From Ancylostoma caninum (taxonomy: Eukaryota > Nematoda > Chromadorea > Rhabditida > Ancylostomatidae), in contig JBAJFG010000150.1 of NCBI GenBank assembly GCA_037903475.1, forward strand, positions 806,001-870,000: 64,000 nt of DNA, read 5' to 3'. The notes beneath the pieces are model-generated. The model was not told where the DNA came from, did not search any database, and worked only from the letters and a program-made list of their open reading frames with translations. Shown one piece after another: positions 23,160 through 35,345 of the stretch. Each line of letters begins with the position of its first letter. Position 1 is the first letter of the stretch. Position numbers and translations under genes: made by a program.

Positions 23160-23415
23160 CAGTGGACGTCAATGGCGGTGGCCCATTCGCGGCCTCGAGA
23201 AGGCGCCGCCCCCGCCGAAATTGATATCGTCTGCAGCCAGGATGCGATTCATAGGCGCTTTTCTTCATAATCCGGTCGAAAATCCTTGAAATCGGGTAGA
23301 AAAGCTGTTAGAAATAGTATAATAGCAGCAGAAGACATTGGTTCCAGCGCGTTGCACAGTTGCACAGCGTCCTTCTCGAGACCGCGAATGGGCCGCCGCC
23401 ATCGACGTCCACCTG
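23160..23415. mobile_element. 256-bp foldback MITE, copy A
   Basis: TIRs of more than 40 bp (CAGTGGACGTCAATGGCGG and on) with TA on each side (23158-23159, 23416-23417). A relative lies at 35346-35599. TA duplication and size point to a Tc1/mariner-type MITE. Confidence 0.85.
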
Positions 23416-23666
23416 TAGGTTATTTAACATTCCGATCACAAGAAATGCATTTCAATGAGTTTATTTGCAGCAGCAGTTGTCTTCATAAGTTTGAAATAGT
23501 TTGGTGGGGTTAAACACGCGAGCGAAATCAGCGTCTAACACTTCATACACTCCCTCACTCCCAACGAAGATCCCAAGGTGAGACAAATGCCCCGGGTTTC
23601 TCAATGAAGCGTCGGGTATCCATCCAAACTGTGAAGCCACCTGTCTACACGGGAATTTGACTCGAA

Positions 23667-23757
23667 AGAGCTTTTTTTTTTAGCCTAGCACGAAAGGAAG
23701 CACCAAGTGCATAAAAGCACTTGGTGCTTCCTTTTGTGCTAGGCTAAAAAAAGCTCT
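23667..23757. repeat. near-perfect hairpin, about 42-bp arms
   Basis: Arms AGAGCTTT..TAGCCTAGCAC..GTGC and its complement are separated by only ATAAAA; the arms differ slightly in the T-run and by one other base. No target duplication was identified. It shares the CTAG[CT]AC and T-run layout with the hairpin at 29602-29685. Confidence 0.85.
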
Positions 23758-23768
23758 AGGCATAAATG

Positions 23769-25017
23769 CAGGGTGACCGAAAAGTATGGGCGTCACATTA
23801 AATGATATTTTTCTTTTACTGCCCATAATTATTCCACCTTTTTCATTGTATCGGGTGCGCACTCGCATAAAAATTAGTTCCACAAGAGATTCCGGAAGAT
23901 GGCCTTTTTGGCTTCGCGATAGGTCTTCAAACGTGTTTTTCCGCAAGTCACTGTGCGCCGTAGGTATTCCTCACCAATTAATGACTTGGATTGTCTAGGT
24001 TTGCAACAATGATGTTCAATGGTGTGATATTCTTGTTCATCAGTTTCCCTTCAATAGAATCTCACAAGATGGGATCAATGCTATTCAAAAGTGCAAAAAG
24101 ACCATTGATTCTGGTAGAGGAATCCGGGGATTGCATCCTACAGGTAGGCAATGGTGATTTTGACCCCTTCTTTTGGAGAATCACTCCTGCTGAAGAATTG
24201 TGTTGGCGCTTTCCTGCGTTCATGTGACGAGTACATTTCTATCAATCTTATCCTAATAGAGACAGAGGCCAACTTTATCGTTTTCACTTGTGAAAACCAG
24301 AGCTGTCTTCGCATTCGTTGTCACTTCTCTTCAAACCATTACACCTCTGGGAAACAAAAACTTTGTGATAAGTCTGTTGTAGAAGAGTGTCACTCATCTG
24401 CACCAGTAAAATGGCTGTCGTTTCGAGGGCCGAGGACAACTTTGGAAGGGAATTTCTCTTATCAGCCTGTAGCACACCTTCGATGCGGCGCACCTAGAAC
24501 CGCCCAAGGCATTTCATGATCCTGTCAGCTATGAAGACAGCGGTTAGCTTTTATCACTTGCACAGGCGACGACAGCGAGGTTGAATCTCCTCACCGACAA
24601 TTACTTGAACGGGATAACTTGTAACTCCCAGAGTTCCTGTCATAGTGTTTGGACTCACCCAACCATATCAACTGATTTTCTTTTTAGTGAACGCAGGAGT
24701 TCTTCCTGTGTCCACAAATTGGAGAAGGCGGCCTGGTATTCTTTTCATGATAACATTCCCTCCGATTTTCCATAGCTTGGTGAACTCTGCGCTGTTCGCA
24801 TGGGAGTATTTCCGTTTACTTGCTATTGCTGCTCAAGGTGAACAATGTATTCGCGGTGCGGACACGCTCGCATGACTTCAAGCAACCGACTAAATTGTAT
24901 ATCTAAAGAAATAACAGCTTCTAATCTGCTAAGAAATGTGTGAAGCAAGAAAGAGATTGAACTAACAAATAGAAAACAAAAACGCCAAATTAGGCGTCCA
25001 TACTTTTCGGCACCCTG
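23769..25017 (-). mobile_element. mariner/Tc1-size element, decayed transposase
   Basis: Inverted ends CAGGGTG.CCGAAAAGTATGG are 1249 bp apart, the size of an autonomous mariner/Tc1 element. A minus-strand remnant near 23800-23940 (RTRYNEKGGII) resembles a transposase C terminus; the rest is broken. A TA is kept only on the right side. Confidence 0.65.
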
Positions 25018-25089
25018 TACTTAATAGGTCATCTTGTGGAAGAGTTGGATTGATTTTGTGCTCTTCAATAATAACAGATTTATAATACA

Positions 25090-26121
25090 CCAGTCTGGCC
25101 GTCCGGCTAACGCCGGACTTCCAGACTTCTACTGATGCTCGCTTCGCTCGCATACTCCGCATACGATGCAGAAAAAAAGGTGGACAGATTTAGTAGGTCC
25201 TGTACCCTCCCAAGTAAGTCCATCGACTTTTGGAAAGGTCTCGATTCCGTGAGTGGTAGCCTTCCTCCACGTGAGAGAAGTAATTTCTTTTGATTGGCCC
25301 TAGTGGCCATTGTTAATTGGACGTAGCCAATTCAGTGGAAATGCTCTCTTGAAATAATCTATCCTTAGCTGGTTGTTGTGGTAAATCAAGTGATAAGGGT
25401 CTGCCCATGTATAAAAACAGAGTGAAGGGTGGGGTCGATTCAGATACCAATGGACTGGAATGAGGAGGGGAATACGATTGGAATAACGTGTACCCAGGTC
25501 AAATAGATAGAAGGAATAGCCGGAACGGCTGCCACGGCACCATTCATGAAGAAATTTACCTAAGCCGTGACCTCTTCCTTTTCTGGACGCGAGCGCCCTT
25601 ATCACAGCTGTCGACCCGTCTCCCCCACTTTTGGGCGCCGGCACACCTTTATCATAGTGGTGGACCCGTCCCCCCACTTTTGGACGCCGGCGCACCCTTA
25701 TCAAAGTGGTGGACCCATCTCCCCCACTTCTGGGCGCCGGCGTACTCTCATCAAACCGTTGGACCCATCTCCCCCAATTCTGGGCGCCGGCACACCCTTA
25801 TCACAGTGGTGGACCCGTCTCCCCCATTTCTGGGCGCCGGCGCACCGTTATCACAGTGGTGGACCCGTCCCCTCCACTTCTGGGCGCCGGCGCAGCCCTT
25901 CTGTGTTGACTCCATTGACGGAACCGTTGCACATTGTCCAACGTTCTCCTCGATCTCATCCCTACCCCACTCAACCATACCACACCCATTCCTAGACTTT
26001 TATATGATCTCACTATCACGATCACTGACCAATTGTAGAATTTCGTAACGGTCTGACACACATACATACTTACATACAGACAGACATGAAAACAGACTAA
26101 GCCCGTTATTATAAGTCATGA
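25090..26121 (-). mobile_element. Helitron-like element H1, copy b
   Basis: On the minus strand it starts A|TCATGACTTATAATAACGG and ends with hairpin GTCCGGC-GTTA-GCCGGAC, then GGCCAGA and CTGG|T, a proper Helitron 3' terminus inserted between A and T. 1032 bp long, with the GC-rich 50-bp satellite inside. No Rep/helicase gene. Confidence 0.8.
25590..25910. repeat. 50-bp minisatellite core of H1b
   Basis: About six units with a period of 49-50 bp (GGGCGCCGGCGCACCC, GGTGGACCCGTCTCCCCCAC). Confidence 0.88.
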
Positions 26122-26535
26122 TATATGAGGAATCATACATACACTGACAAACATGTATTAGCCCAATATCACGACTCCCCAAAAACATTTGAATAACGTC
26201 ACTCTGCAGACTTATCTCAGCCTATCTCGGAACGATGACTGAGGAACAACCTAGGGTGGTAGTAATTTGGTCGAAAGCTGAAATTAATAGATAACTTTAA
26301 GTGCCACTTAAGTCCGACTTAACATTTCTGATGTGGAGGAAATTGGCAGGTAATTGTGACACATATCACACGAAATATCAAGTTCAAAACACTCGCTTTC
26401 ATGGGAACTGATCACTCGGCTGCTGGCCTACAATCTGGCTTCACAACCGTTGCACCACAGTGCATACGTTCCTGTCACTAAACGGTGTTCATCTTTAACC
26501 GTAGGTGCTCTATAGAACAATGCAAAAACCCACAA
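26122..26535. other. no feature seen
   Basis: Between H1b and a tRNA-like segment. It includes CTTAAGTGCCACTTAAGTCC-like short palindromes that recur near 27900. No gene. Confidence 0.3.
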
Positions 26536-26606
26536 CATCATAGGAATCGAACCCCTGACTACGCGCGCGTAACCGCGCATACTTACCACTGCCCCACGCA
26601 CTGCGC
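26536..26606 (-). repeat. tRNA-like segment
   Basis: On the minus strand GGGGCAGTGGTAAG is followed by a hairpin-like middle and a perfect B-box GGTTCGATTCC. It lacks a pairing acceptor stem. Likely a SINE or tRNA pseudogene. Confidence 0.45.
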
Positions 26607-27377
26607 AGTGGAAGGAGCTCCCGTTTCGTGCCCATAAAAGAAGTTCAGTTGAATTCCTAGGAACATATACTTCCGAGTATCGATTGCGGATTTCTAAAAA
26701 TATGTGACCTTGCGCACGTTTCGCTTTTTGTCCATTCGATTCTTTGGTGAGCTTTCCGAAAGATACTCATCAAGTGTTGTAAACTTCAAAACTCCAAGAA
26801 TGGCTCGTGTTTGGGTCTCACGTAGGATCGTGACTGCTCGTCCCTCTTAGCAGTTGCAAGCAACAACCAAGACCGTGCATGAGGCCAACCAGGGATTGAT
26901 TACACCTTATCTACTCCATATTCTCTATAACACTAAATTAATCCAGGTTAAGGTTTCTCAACCTTCCAATTAGCAGTTGTAGGAAAAGCCAACTGCTAAA
27001 GTATTGTTTGAGGATTCATGCATATTAGTAACTAAGGATGATTTACCGCTCAACTGCCAGTTTGAGATAGGCATAGCAATTGTCACCTAACTCCTGTGTA
27101 CAAAAGGTCTGAAAAACTATTTGCAAGATGTTTGCTTTGGACAGGTCTTGATCCACAGATCGAGTTGCTCTGACCAGGCCACTTAACCAATACACCACCC
27201 AGTACACGTCATGAATGTTCTTTGCATGCACATAGGTCAAAGGATTTGTCTCCCATCATGGGTCAAAAAAGCAGTGGCTTTATAGTTCAAGCCACTGCTT
27301 GAGAATTAGCCGATGTGATTGAAGCCGCCTATTATACAGGAAGCACTTCAATATTTGTTTGCAAAGCTCTGACATTA

Positions 27378-27443
27378 CAGCGGAATTGAACCATCGATCG
27401 ATTGCACGATGAACCAGCATCTTGCCCACTACACTATCGCCCA
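27378..27443 (-). repeat. tRNA-like (SINE-like) segment
   Basis: On the minus strand it has a perfect A-box (TAGTGTAGTGG) and B-box (GGTTCAATTCC) at tRNA-like spacing. Cloverleaf pairing is poor. Confidence 0.5.
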
Positions 27444-28436
27444 CCTTCTCTGTGCATGCTGAGAGACATGTGATCAATGATTTCCTGGCAAGAATGTACT
27501 GTTGGTAATGATATTTCTTGCATCTCCTGCAGCTCCTCGTGAATGAATAGCATAATGTGGACATGCGAGCTCGGAGCGCTGTTGTGTCCGTGCGCTCGGG
27601 GCGCGATTGTGCCGGCGAAATCGCCACCAAAATCTGCATCAAAATGTACCCTTGGGTACATTTTGCTGCGGATTTCGCAAGGTGTCTGCGCCTCACAAAG
27701 TTGCGCGCTCTTTCACGCGCACTATCCAATTATTGACTTGGTCAGACTTAGCCGCTGCTCAGCACCAACTAAGCGCAAGCTGGAAATTTCGGAAAAAGAT
27801 CAGAATTTCCTCCCACTTAGATGCCAATTTTCAATCCAAACTTTGTTATAGTGTGTACTGGACCATGAAGAACCTATTTCCAAAAGTTGAAATCTAGTAT
27901 TAAGTGGCACTTAAGTGGGACTTACACCTCACGCTTAGATGCGAATTTCGGCCTAATTACTACCACCCCTAGATTTTTTCGGCTCAGACACCGTTAATTT
28001 TTTTAACCCCCATCTCACCTATCTCAGAGTTCCATGTATGTCTTCAATCTTTTTTTAGTTTCACACCAGTTTTATGAGGAATTAACCTCAGAACAAATAT
28101 CAAGGGAACTGCTGCGAAGATTACTTCAAGGGTTCAGGTAATTATGCTCTAACCTGTGTATTCATGAGTCATGACCAGTTTTTGCTACCTTAGTGTACAT
28201 TACCACGCACTGTTTGGCAGAAATCCAGAGGTATTCTCACGTATGAAGTTTCCCGCTAGAATTTCTGGAAATTCAAGAACTTTTGGGAGAGAAAGTGTGA
28301 ACTTTACGAAAAATTCACTTGTTTTCGGTGATCTTCAAGGTTTTGCAGACCAAGTCTCATCTTCGAAAAGGATTCTCCATATTGTGTTTCGTTTGCTAAA
28401 AGTAAGATTCGCAATCTTTATCATGATGACACAACC
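27444..28436. other. no gene resolved
   Basis: A near-palindromic stretch lies near 27630-27670 (AAAATGTACCC/GGGTACATTTT). Plus-strand open frames here have no recognised motif. Confidence 0.3.
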
Positions 28437-28442
28437 TTTATT
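28437..28442 (-). terminator. polyadenylation signal AATAAA
   Basis: AATAAA on the minus strand 118 nt past the stop of the PPxY membrane protein gene. Confidence 0.5.
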
Positions 28443-28559
28443 TGGAGTTAGTTCAGGCAGATTAGTTTCATTTCTTCGAGGCACATGACTTTGCGTCCAT
28501 TGAGCGTTCACTTGTTGTTGTTAGCGAACTTAAATGAAGGGAGATTGGCGCTCGATGAC

Positions 28560-29457
28560 TCAACGTCGTATATAAAAGAGATACCTTTTAGTGGGATCGA
28601 GTGGGAGTTCCATCTGAGAAAATCCCAGCTGCGAATAACGGGGAGGAGCAGTTTCTTCTTTCGCTGTTTCTAACAAATTGGTGACAGCCTAAAACAGGAA
28701 TTAGGCATACCCTGCAAATTCCTCTTAGTTTACAACTTACAGAGTAAGGTGGAGGATCGTCATTATTTAGATTTCCGACTTCAATTTCCCTTGGCAGTAC
28801 TATTCTCCGCCTTGGAACTGGTGTCACAAGCGGAGGATACACGTTTTCGCGGTGCCGTCTCAAACGCTGAAACAGCTCGAAAGTCATGTTAGCATTCAAG
28901 GAGAGCTATTACAAATCAACCTCTCTCCACTGGTACTCAGTGATGTTTCTAATGACAGTAAGCGATACAAGCACAAAATATACGACACAGAAACCGCTCA
29001 AAATATAGTAAACCTCATCCTCAGAACGGGTTCCTTTAGTTAATGCATGTAGATGGCTTAGCCCTTAAAATACACCTTCACTGCTATTAGATCCCACTGC
29101 AACCTGTAGGCTTCCTGCCGGTTATTCACTTTACAATGTTGGTAAAAAAGTTAGATTATAAAAAATGAAGAGCAAAATAGTGGAAAGTGAGAAACTTACC
29201 TTTAGTATTAATAAGTTTCATGTATTTTTCAGCAAACGCAAGTTTAAGGGCGAGTATGAGAAAAACTGTTAAAAATTTCGTAAATTCAAACACCTGGAAC
29301 AAATATTTATAATTTAAACAGCCCATACGTGTAATTGATTGGAAACCTACTATCACAAATAAAAACGGATAGAATAAGCAAGCAGCTTTCGTAACTGTAG
29401 CAAGTAAAGCGAATATGATTGCCATTGCGACTAGCATTACTTTAATTACATGTAAGC
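28560..29457 (-). CDS. multipass membrane protein with PPxY tail (C-terminal 188 residues), LAPTM-like
   Basis: Five minus-strand exons join in frame: 29457-29351, 29293-29200, 29033-28921, 28866-28741 and 28688-28560, with GT/AG sites (TTTCAG, TTCCAG and TTTTAG acceptors; GTAAGT and GTAGGT donors). The first three exons encode hydrophobic segments: one or two in VIKVMLVAMAIIFALLATV..FYPFLFVI, one in FTKFLTVFLILALKLAF and one in YYILSGFCVVYFVLVSLTVI. A basic cytosolic tail follows, with YPPLV, DPPPYS and PPRYS. PPxY motifs normally recruit WW-domain Nedd4-type ubiquitin ligases. Several membrane helices with a PY-motif tail is the plan of lysosomal LAPTM4 proteins, but this is a plan match, not a sequence match. 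The N-terminal part is missing; a possible exon lies near 29900-29975 with unsettled phase. The hairpin at 29602-29685 sits in the upstream intron. Confidence 0.65.
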
Positions 29458-29601
29458 CTGAAATGTTGGCATACTTCACATCAAAGGCATCGAATACATG
29501 GGCTAACAAGATAATAAGGATATAAATTCATCCGTACAATTTTAAGAGCAAAAAAAGAAGAAAATCTCCAAAGTTTGGTAATTCATGCCTCAACTTTCTT
29601 T

Positions 29602-29685
29602 AAATCCCAGCTTTTTTCTACTCCTAGTACAAAATCTCATGTCTAAGCATGAGATTTCGTACTAGGGGTAAAAAAGCAGGGATTT
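29602..29685. repeat. hairpin, about 38-bp arms
   Basis: AAATCCCAGCTTTTTTCTAC..CATG and its near complement are separated by TCTAAG. The layout resembles the hairpin at 23667-23757. Confidence 0.8.
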
Positions 29686-29689
29686 TCTC

Positions 29690-30726
29690 CGATGAAGGGA
29701 CTCGTACAGTGGTGTTTTGAAAGCAGTTTTATCGAAAAATGCACTCCTAATCTGAAAAAAAAAGAATTTTCCAGTTGCAAGAATGTGAGGTTGAAAATGA
29801 TTTGGTACAAAATTTTATCATTCTCGTGAAAAAATTGTGAAATCGTCTTCATTTCCTCACTTCTGCGGCACCAATACTACAATGTTAAATTCATACGTAC
29901 TGTGAGGTTGTTCTTCGATCATATCAAACAAACAAAATAGCCAGTAAGAGAATAGATGAAATTTCAGTGCAGTCTGAATGATAACATGTTGGAGTAGTTA
30001 AAATCACACGAATACACAGCAGCGATTTCGATTGCAGTAATCCGCGTCCTTTAAACTAGAGTAGGAGCGCGGTATCTTTGCTGGAGCAGTTGACGTGCTC
30101 AGTTCGCAGACCTGTACCTTTCATGACAGTGAATTTTGTGAAATAATGTTTGTTAAGGTCCAAGTGAATGATTACTTGCATAAATAGCTGACTACATAGC
30201 TGAATATGGTTGTCACGTTTTCACAGGCAATTCCAAAGTACTTCTGTGGTGTGCTTAGGTTCTTTTGAGCATTTTTGTTGACAATCTATAATGCTCTTTT
30301 CAACTGTTCTTTTCTTGAAAATGAAAAGGCTCGGATTTGGTTCCTACGGAGAATCATGAAGTAACACTAGACGGTGACGAACTCTAACAACTGCTGTTTA
30401 GTTTTTGACTGCGGTTACCAAACTTCGCTTGTTTTTGAGTATAATGTGCACATTGAAGTAATACTACGAGAGTTCTCACTTCTTTGACTAATCAGTCTTA
30501 TGTTATATGGCCAGAGGCTTTCATTTTCTTAAACTGAGATGGGATTAAGGTGCAGGATGCGCCTTAGGTCTTCGTACAAGTTTCTTGAAATGACTTGTTA
30601 GAGCATTTCCTGCGTATTTCCTTTTATAGTGAACGAATTTGCGGTGACTGTGGCTGATGTGGTCCTACTCGACGTGATGATTCCAATAATGTGCTTAAAA
30701 TGTGAAAAAAAACGGTCAAAAATGTC
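29690..30726. other. probable upstream intron/exon region of the PPxY gene
   Basis: A minus-strand frame around 29900-29975 (FSYWLFCLFDMIEEQPHS) follows a TTATCATTCAG acceptor and could be an earlier membrane exon. The remaining sequence shows nothing clear. Confidence 0.3.
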
Positions 30727-30728
30727 TA

Positions 30729-32548
30729 CAGGGTGGTCCAAAATTACGGAGACACGCTAAAAGGTTCATATCTAACGTTGGAAAACGAGTTGGCAATTTT
30801 GTTTCCAATGCGATATTTTCCACTCCACAATGAACAAAATCTACCATCACATCTGACGATTTCTCCTACCACCGGCGAGAAAACACATGAAGAATTCGAA
30901 CTAGTCGCCTGCTGTGGCGCGGAAGTGTAGTCTTCCTAGATAATCTGCCCTTTCTAAAAGCGTTTGCTCCAAGGATAAAACAATTTTTCTGAGAGTAAAG
31001 TCAGTTTTTGTCCTCTGAATATCATAACGAGAAATCTGCTCGAATGCGTGCTGAAAATAGGATTTATAAGGAAGCGGACATGACTTTCTGTGCAAAAACT
31101 GAGCAAAAACGTACTTTAGGGCTGTTTTTGGTTCTTTTTTCACTGATTAGGGAGGGTACTGGAACTTTTTAGAATCATCAACTTCCATTCTCAAAGTTCT
31201 GAGAAGTATTTCCCTCATAATACATTTAATAATGGTGATTAGAATTGAAAAGCACCGTCAGCCCGCGTTGAATTTCGGCGTATCCGCACGAAATTCTGGA
31301 TCTCGTAACCAAGGTAGGTGGCCATTCACAATGACTTTAACGTTTTTCTGTTCCCCACACCTTGTACTTTTCGATGTACTGCTTAGTGTGCCTCTTGCAA
31401 AATTTTACACACTAGCACAACATGCGCGCCAAGCCTACACAAAAAATGTAATTGGGTGGTAAAACTAAGCTTGACTGACAGCCTAGCTGTCCCTAAAAAT
31501 CATAGTGTTAAAGGCAGTGTCCAGGCAAAATTTTCGAGTATTCGGTTTCTGTGGTTCCTAGGCCAGTTTGGCTCCCTGATTCCAGATACGAAACTTACAG
31601 ATCAAAAAAACCCTCGGAAAAACTCTTTTCTGAGACCCCTTTTAACTGATTCGGACGAGATGTCCGACGGCCCTCTCCCTCGTCAGAGAGGGCGCAGAGA
31701 AGATTTCCATCGATCGATAGCGCCCGTTCGCTGCCTTAGTTTTAGCTTCAATGAGTCAGTTCGTTCTCTTTCAGGGGTCCGTATCACTGCATTGCACTTT
31801 TTGACCAGATTTAACAAGAAGAGGTATATTTCGATTGTTGCTGTTGTCGGCAATGTATGTTAGCAGTGCAGAAACTGTCTTTTTCACAAAATAGGTTTTT
31901 CTTTTTCGCTGTTTCTTGGTGTCATGATAATTAATTGATGTGAAGGTCGAGACTCATTATCAAAATATTTCGCTGCCCGATCTACAGTATGTGAATAACC
32001 ATTTCCGTAATGTGATCGTGGAACACTCCCCCAAGTATAGACCCGTAAATCGTAGATCCAGGATCATCTGAAACGAAGAACTGGAGTGTTGAGCAACAGT
32101 ACCTGAATGTTTAGAACACATACGCGAACTTGAGGTGCATACACGGAGATGAAACAACCACAGTAGAGAAACGCCGCCACAATCAGTCCGATATTTTCCA
32201 ACGATGCTCCACGTTACACCAATCCCACGCGCGAAATGGCAGACGCCGGGTGGGCGGGCTGGGCCCTGGAGATGGGTTTGGGTACTGGGTCTAAGGCGGA
32301 TATCTCGCTTATTTCTGCGCCTTTTCCCCTGAAACTTTGTCATTTGCCTGTGGTGTCGACCCTCTATCATAATCTAATGAGCACTCAAGCTCAGAGGTTT
32401 TGCCTGGACACTGCCTTTAAGTAGTGTTTTGGGAGAAGCTGTACAATTGAACAAATGAACAGCAAAAGATTGGACGCAAAACGCCAACACTCGAGATAGG
32501 TCGAAAAACGTCATCGCGCCTTTGCCTCCGTAATTTTGGACCACCCTG
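30729..32548. mobile_element. Tc1/mariner-type element with TA duplication
   Basis: Inverted ends CAGGGTGGTCCAAAATTACG are flanked by TA (30727-30728, 32549-32550) and lie 1820 bp apart. A second TIR element is nested inside (31512-32416); without it the element is about 0.9 kb. No transposase frame was recognised. Confidence 0.8.
31512..32416. mobile_element. nested TIR element with TTAA (or TA) flanks
   Basis: Ends AGGCAGTGTCCAGGCAAAA are perfect inverted repeats, each flanked by TTAA (31508-31511, 32417-32420). TTAA duplication suggests piggyBac-type insertion, although TA also fits. The 905-bp interior has no recognised coding region. Confidence 0.7.
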
Positions 32549-34639
32549 TATTTTGAAGGCCAAATTTGGCATTGAAGTGGACGAGTTCTTTTGCTAGGAA
32601 ACTAGCAGATGCGGGGCTGAAAATTGAATACTGCACATAAAAATTAACTTCTAAGTAATGGCTATTAACAGTTGGTCACGTATTGCCGTGTCAGAAGAAC
32701 ATGCCGCACCCTCAGCTAGCTCTTGCTGCGGGAATGAAGTCTCTCATCCACTGGCTGAGAATTTCAAAGTTCCCGGCCAAAGAAACCTGTAATTTGTGGG
32801 GTTTCCGACTTTTTCATGAAACTTAAAGTGTATCTTTGTGGTCAGCGGCTCGCATATGTTCGACCGAAGTGGAAATCTCGAACGCTGTGCCGTGTCTCAC
32901 CTCATGTTGGGTATCGAGATATCCACATATTCAGGTGCAGCTCAAGGGGCTGATTCCAATGATGTGCTTGATGTCAGAAGGATGCATTCGTAGCAGTAAA
33001 TTATTAGTATAAACAGCAAACGTGTAGAGGGCATCAAGGACGTGGATGGCAACCAGTGAACCTCTATTCATTCAAGAATTCGTGCGAATTCTCACTGTTC
33101 TTGTGAGTGAACACAGTGAACGGGCAGGTATATATAGAGTATGATACTCGAATGTTCTGCATATGCTACCGTATACGAATCCCCGGTGACATACTGGAGT
33201 CAAGGTTGGAATATCACCTTGGTTCTGTCCTCCATTCGTACCGACAGTTATTCAGTCAGCGCAAATGGGTCCATTTCATCAAGGAAGAGAGATCTAAAGA
33301 CTTCAGGGAGAAAAAGCGAACAAACAAAAAAACATATTCTGCGTCTTCACGCGCACTAACCATAGAAATAATGAGTTGCTTGATTCTGAGTGAACAATGC
33401 TGCACTAATTTCAAGAAACTTTCGCTAAGGAGGCAGCTCTCCGAATTAAGAATACAATCTTCTCCAAGCAGCGATGATACCTCACTCCCATTCTAGTTTA
33501 AAGGGAGCGAATTACTGTAACCGAAATCGCCGTTGTGGATTCGTGTGATTTCTACTACTTTAACTTCTTTTTAACATAAACTATGAGGCTTTGTGTTGTA
33601 AACTCCATTGTACATACTTTTGAAAATCCGTACCTCTGAGAAGAGAACTGCCACTATTCTCCTTAACAAACCACAAAAGCCACGTTGAGGCTCCTCACCT
33701 TCCTGCAATTGGAACTGAATGTATTAGATAGTCAAATATGAAATGTCTGATTTTATGAGCGGTCTGTTTGACAGCCTCTATCTTCGAAGTTTTACCGAAT
33801 CACTTCTCATATTTTTTTTATAAGGGCTCAGGTGACATCCTTCCTCTTTCAAAAACACCTCCCTGGTTTTCGGTCAGTCTCAAATTTTTTGTTTGACAGC
33901 ATTTTTTGTAGAACTTCTCAAAGACGGAAAATCATCTCATCTCGGAACATTTTTTCCAGCCACCAGAGCAGGGAACGCTGGAAACACTAGGGTAGTGTTA
34001 AGGGACATTTGGCCAGTAAATGCACTGAACAGCGTTTTTTTTTTGGGAAGTCCCGCTCATGTGACATGAATGTGCAAAGTGAGCCTTACGATGAACCGGG
34101 ATATCGACGAGCTCTAACCATAGCGGAAGCGGATGGGAGTCAAACACGGTCAGCATAAGCAGCAATGAATAACTTTATAATCCAATAATATTTAGGTATT
34201 CACGCAATACGACCATTGAAAGTGGTTTGGTAAACGAATTTTTCCCCAGATTTTCCCCCCCTCAAAATAGGGTGCCAATTTTTGACTATTTTCCACAAAT
34301 CCACGCTGCTTAAGCCAGAGAAGCAGTGGGGGGGGACCCTCCTGCCACTCACTGTGCAGGCCAAACCTCGCTCTACTTTACCACCGCTCCTCTCAGGGAT
34401 TGGCTGGAAAAATATGGGAATGCTCTTCGCCATTTGATCGCCTCTAGCTTTCCACGCTTCTAAGCTGTTGGCGCAACCAAGCCACCACTAAGCAGGCAAG
34501 GTTTTGCCGATAGTACCGAAGTATATTTGGACGTCTTATACCGCATCTTGCTTTAGAAACAAAACTCAAAATCTTTTCATTCAAAATCAGACATTTCATA
34601 CCTGTCGACCTAAATTTATGCCACCTTTACCAACGTTGA
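32549..34639. other. no gene resolved
   Basis: About 2.1 kb. The plus-strand frame at 33107-33496 and the minus frame at 34200-34433 have no motif or splice support. No repeat ends seen. Confidence 0.3.
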
Positions 34640-34747
34640 AATGATATATGTGGAACATGCACGGAATGCATGGGTTGTGCATGAATTTAGAAAATTCTAA
34701 ATTCATGCACAATCCATGCATTCCGTGCATGTTCCACATATATCATT
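34640..34747. repeat. near-perfect palindrome, 53-bp arms, 2-nt centre
   Basis: The arms run from AATGATATATGTGG to GAATTTAGAA and back, with one mismatch and only AA between them. Such a structure is unstable in DNA and would extrude as a cruciform or fold as a dsRNA hairpin when transcribed. Confidence 0.92.
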
Positions 34748-35132
34748 ATCTAATGATCTAATTAGAGATATCTAATGATCCTGCACGACGCCAGGTTGGA
34801 TGTGTCGATCGATGCTTGCTTGACTTCGCCACCTGTTGTATTATCGAAATCAGAAGGTATGTCATAAACGGCAGAAGGGATGAGTCGGTGTTGTCTTCGC
34901 CTTCTCCTCTCCCACTCCTCCCTATCCCGTGGTTTTTATCGCTGCTAATAGCTACGATATTTTTCTTTCGTGGACAAACAGTTTTCTCACATCATACACT
35001 GCTGATTTCAAGATGTCCTACTCCTATTCGTATATAAAACATTTCGCTCGATATTAATAGGTTAATATATTGAGATAGATCACTGGAAGTTGCGCAAGGA
35101 GTCTTGTTTTTGAGCAAAGAAGTCTTACATAC

Positions 35133-35234
35133 CAAATCAAACTGATCTTCGTCATCTCCTTCGTCGCCAACATTGGGATTCGCGACATCCTCCGGCAACC
35201 GAATCTGCAATGCGATGCATTTGGAGATCTCATA
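35133..35234 (-). CDS. orphan exon, acidic, unknown protein
   Basis: A minus-strand frame (NDVYEISKCIALQIRLPED, then GDEGDDEDQFDL) ends at a very good donor (GATTTG|GTATGTAAG). The acceptor side lies near the (TTTA)n tract and was not resolved. Family not recognised. It looks like a conserved gene's exon whose neighbours were not found. Confidence 0.4.
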
Positions 35235-35255
35235 AACATCGTTCACTTTCCGAAC

Positions 35256-35311
35256 ATTATTTATTTATTTATTCATTTATTTATTTATTTATCTATTTAT
35301 TCATTTATTTA
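35256..35311. repeat. (TTTA)n microsatellite
   Basis: Imperfect TTTA/TTCA repeats, about 55 bases. Confidence 0.9.
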
Positions 35312-35345
35312 AGAGGGCGTAAATAAAGCGTTCACGCGGCAAATA

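Noticed and set aside
25488..26067. Proline-rich frames on both strands
   Set aside because: They are translations of the 50-bp satellite in H1b.
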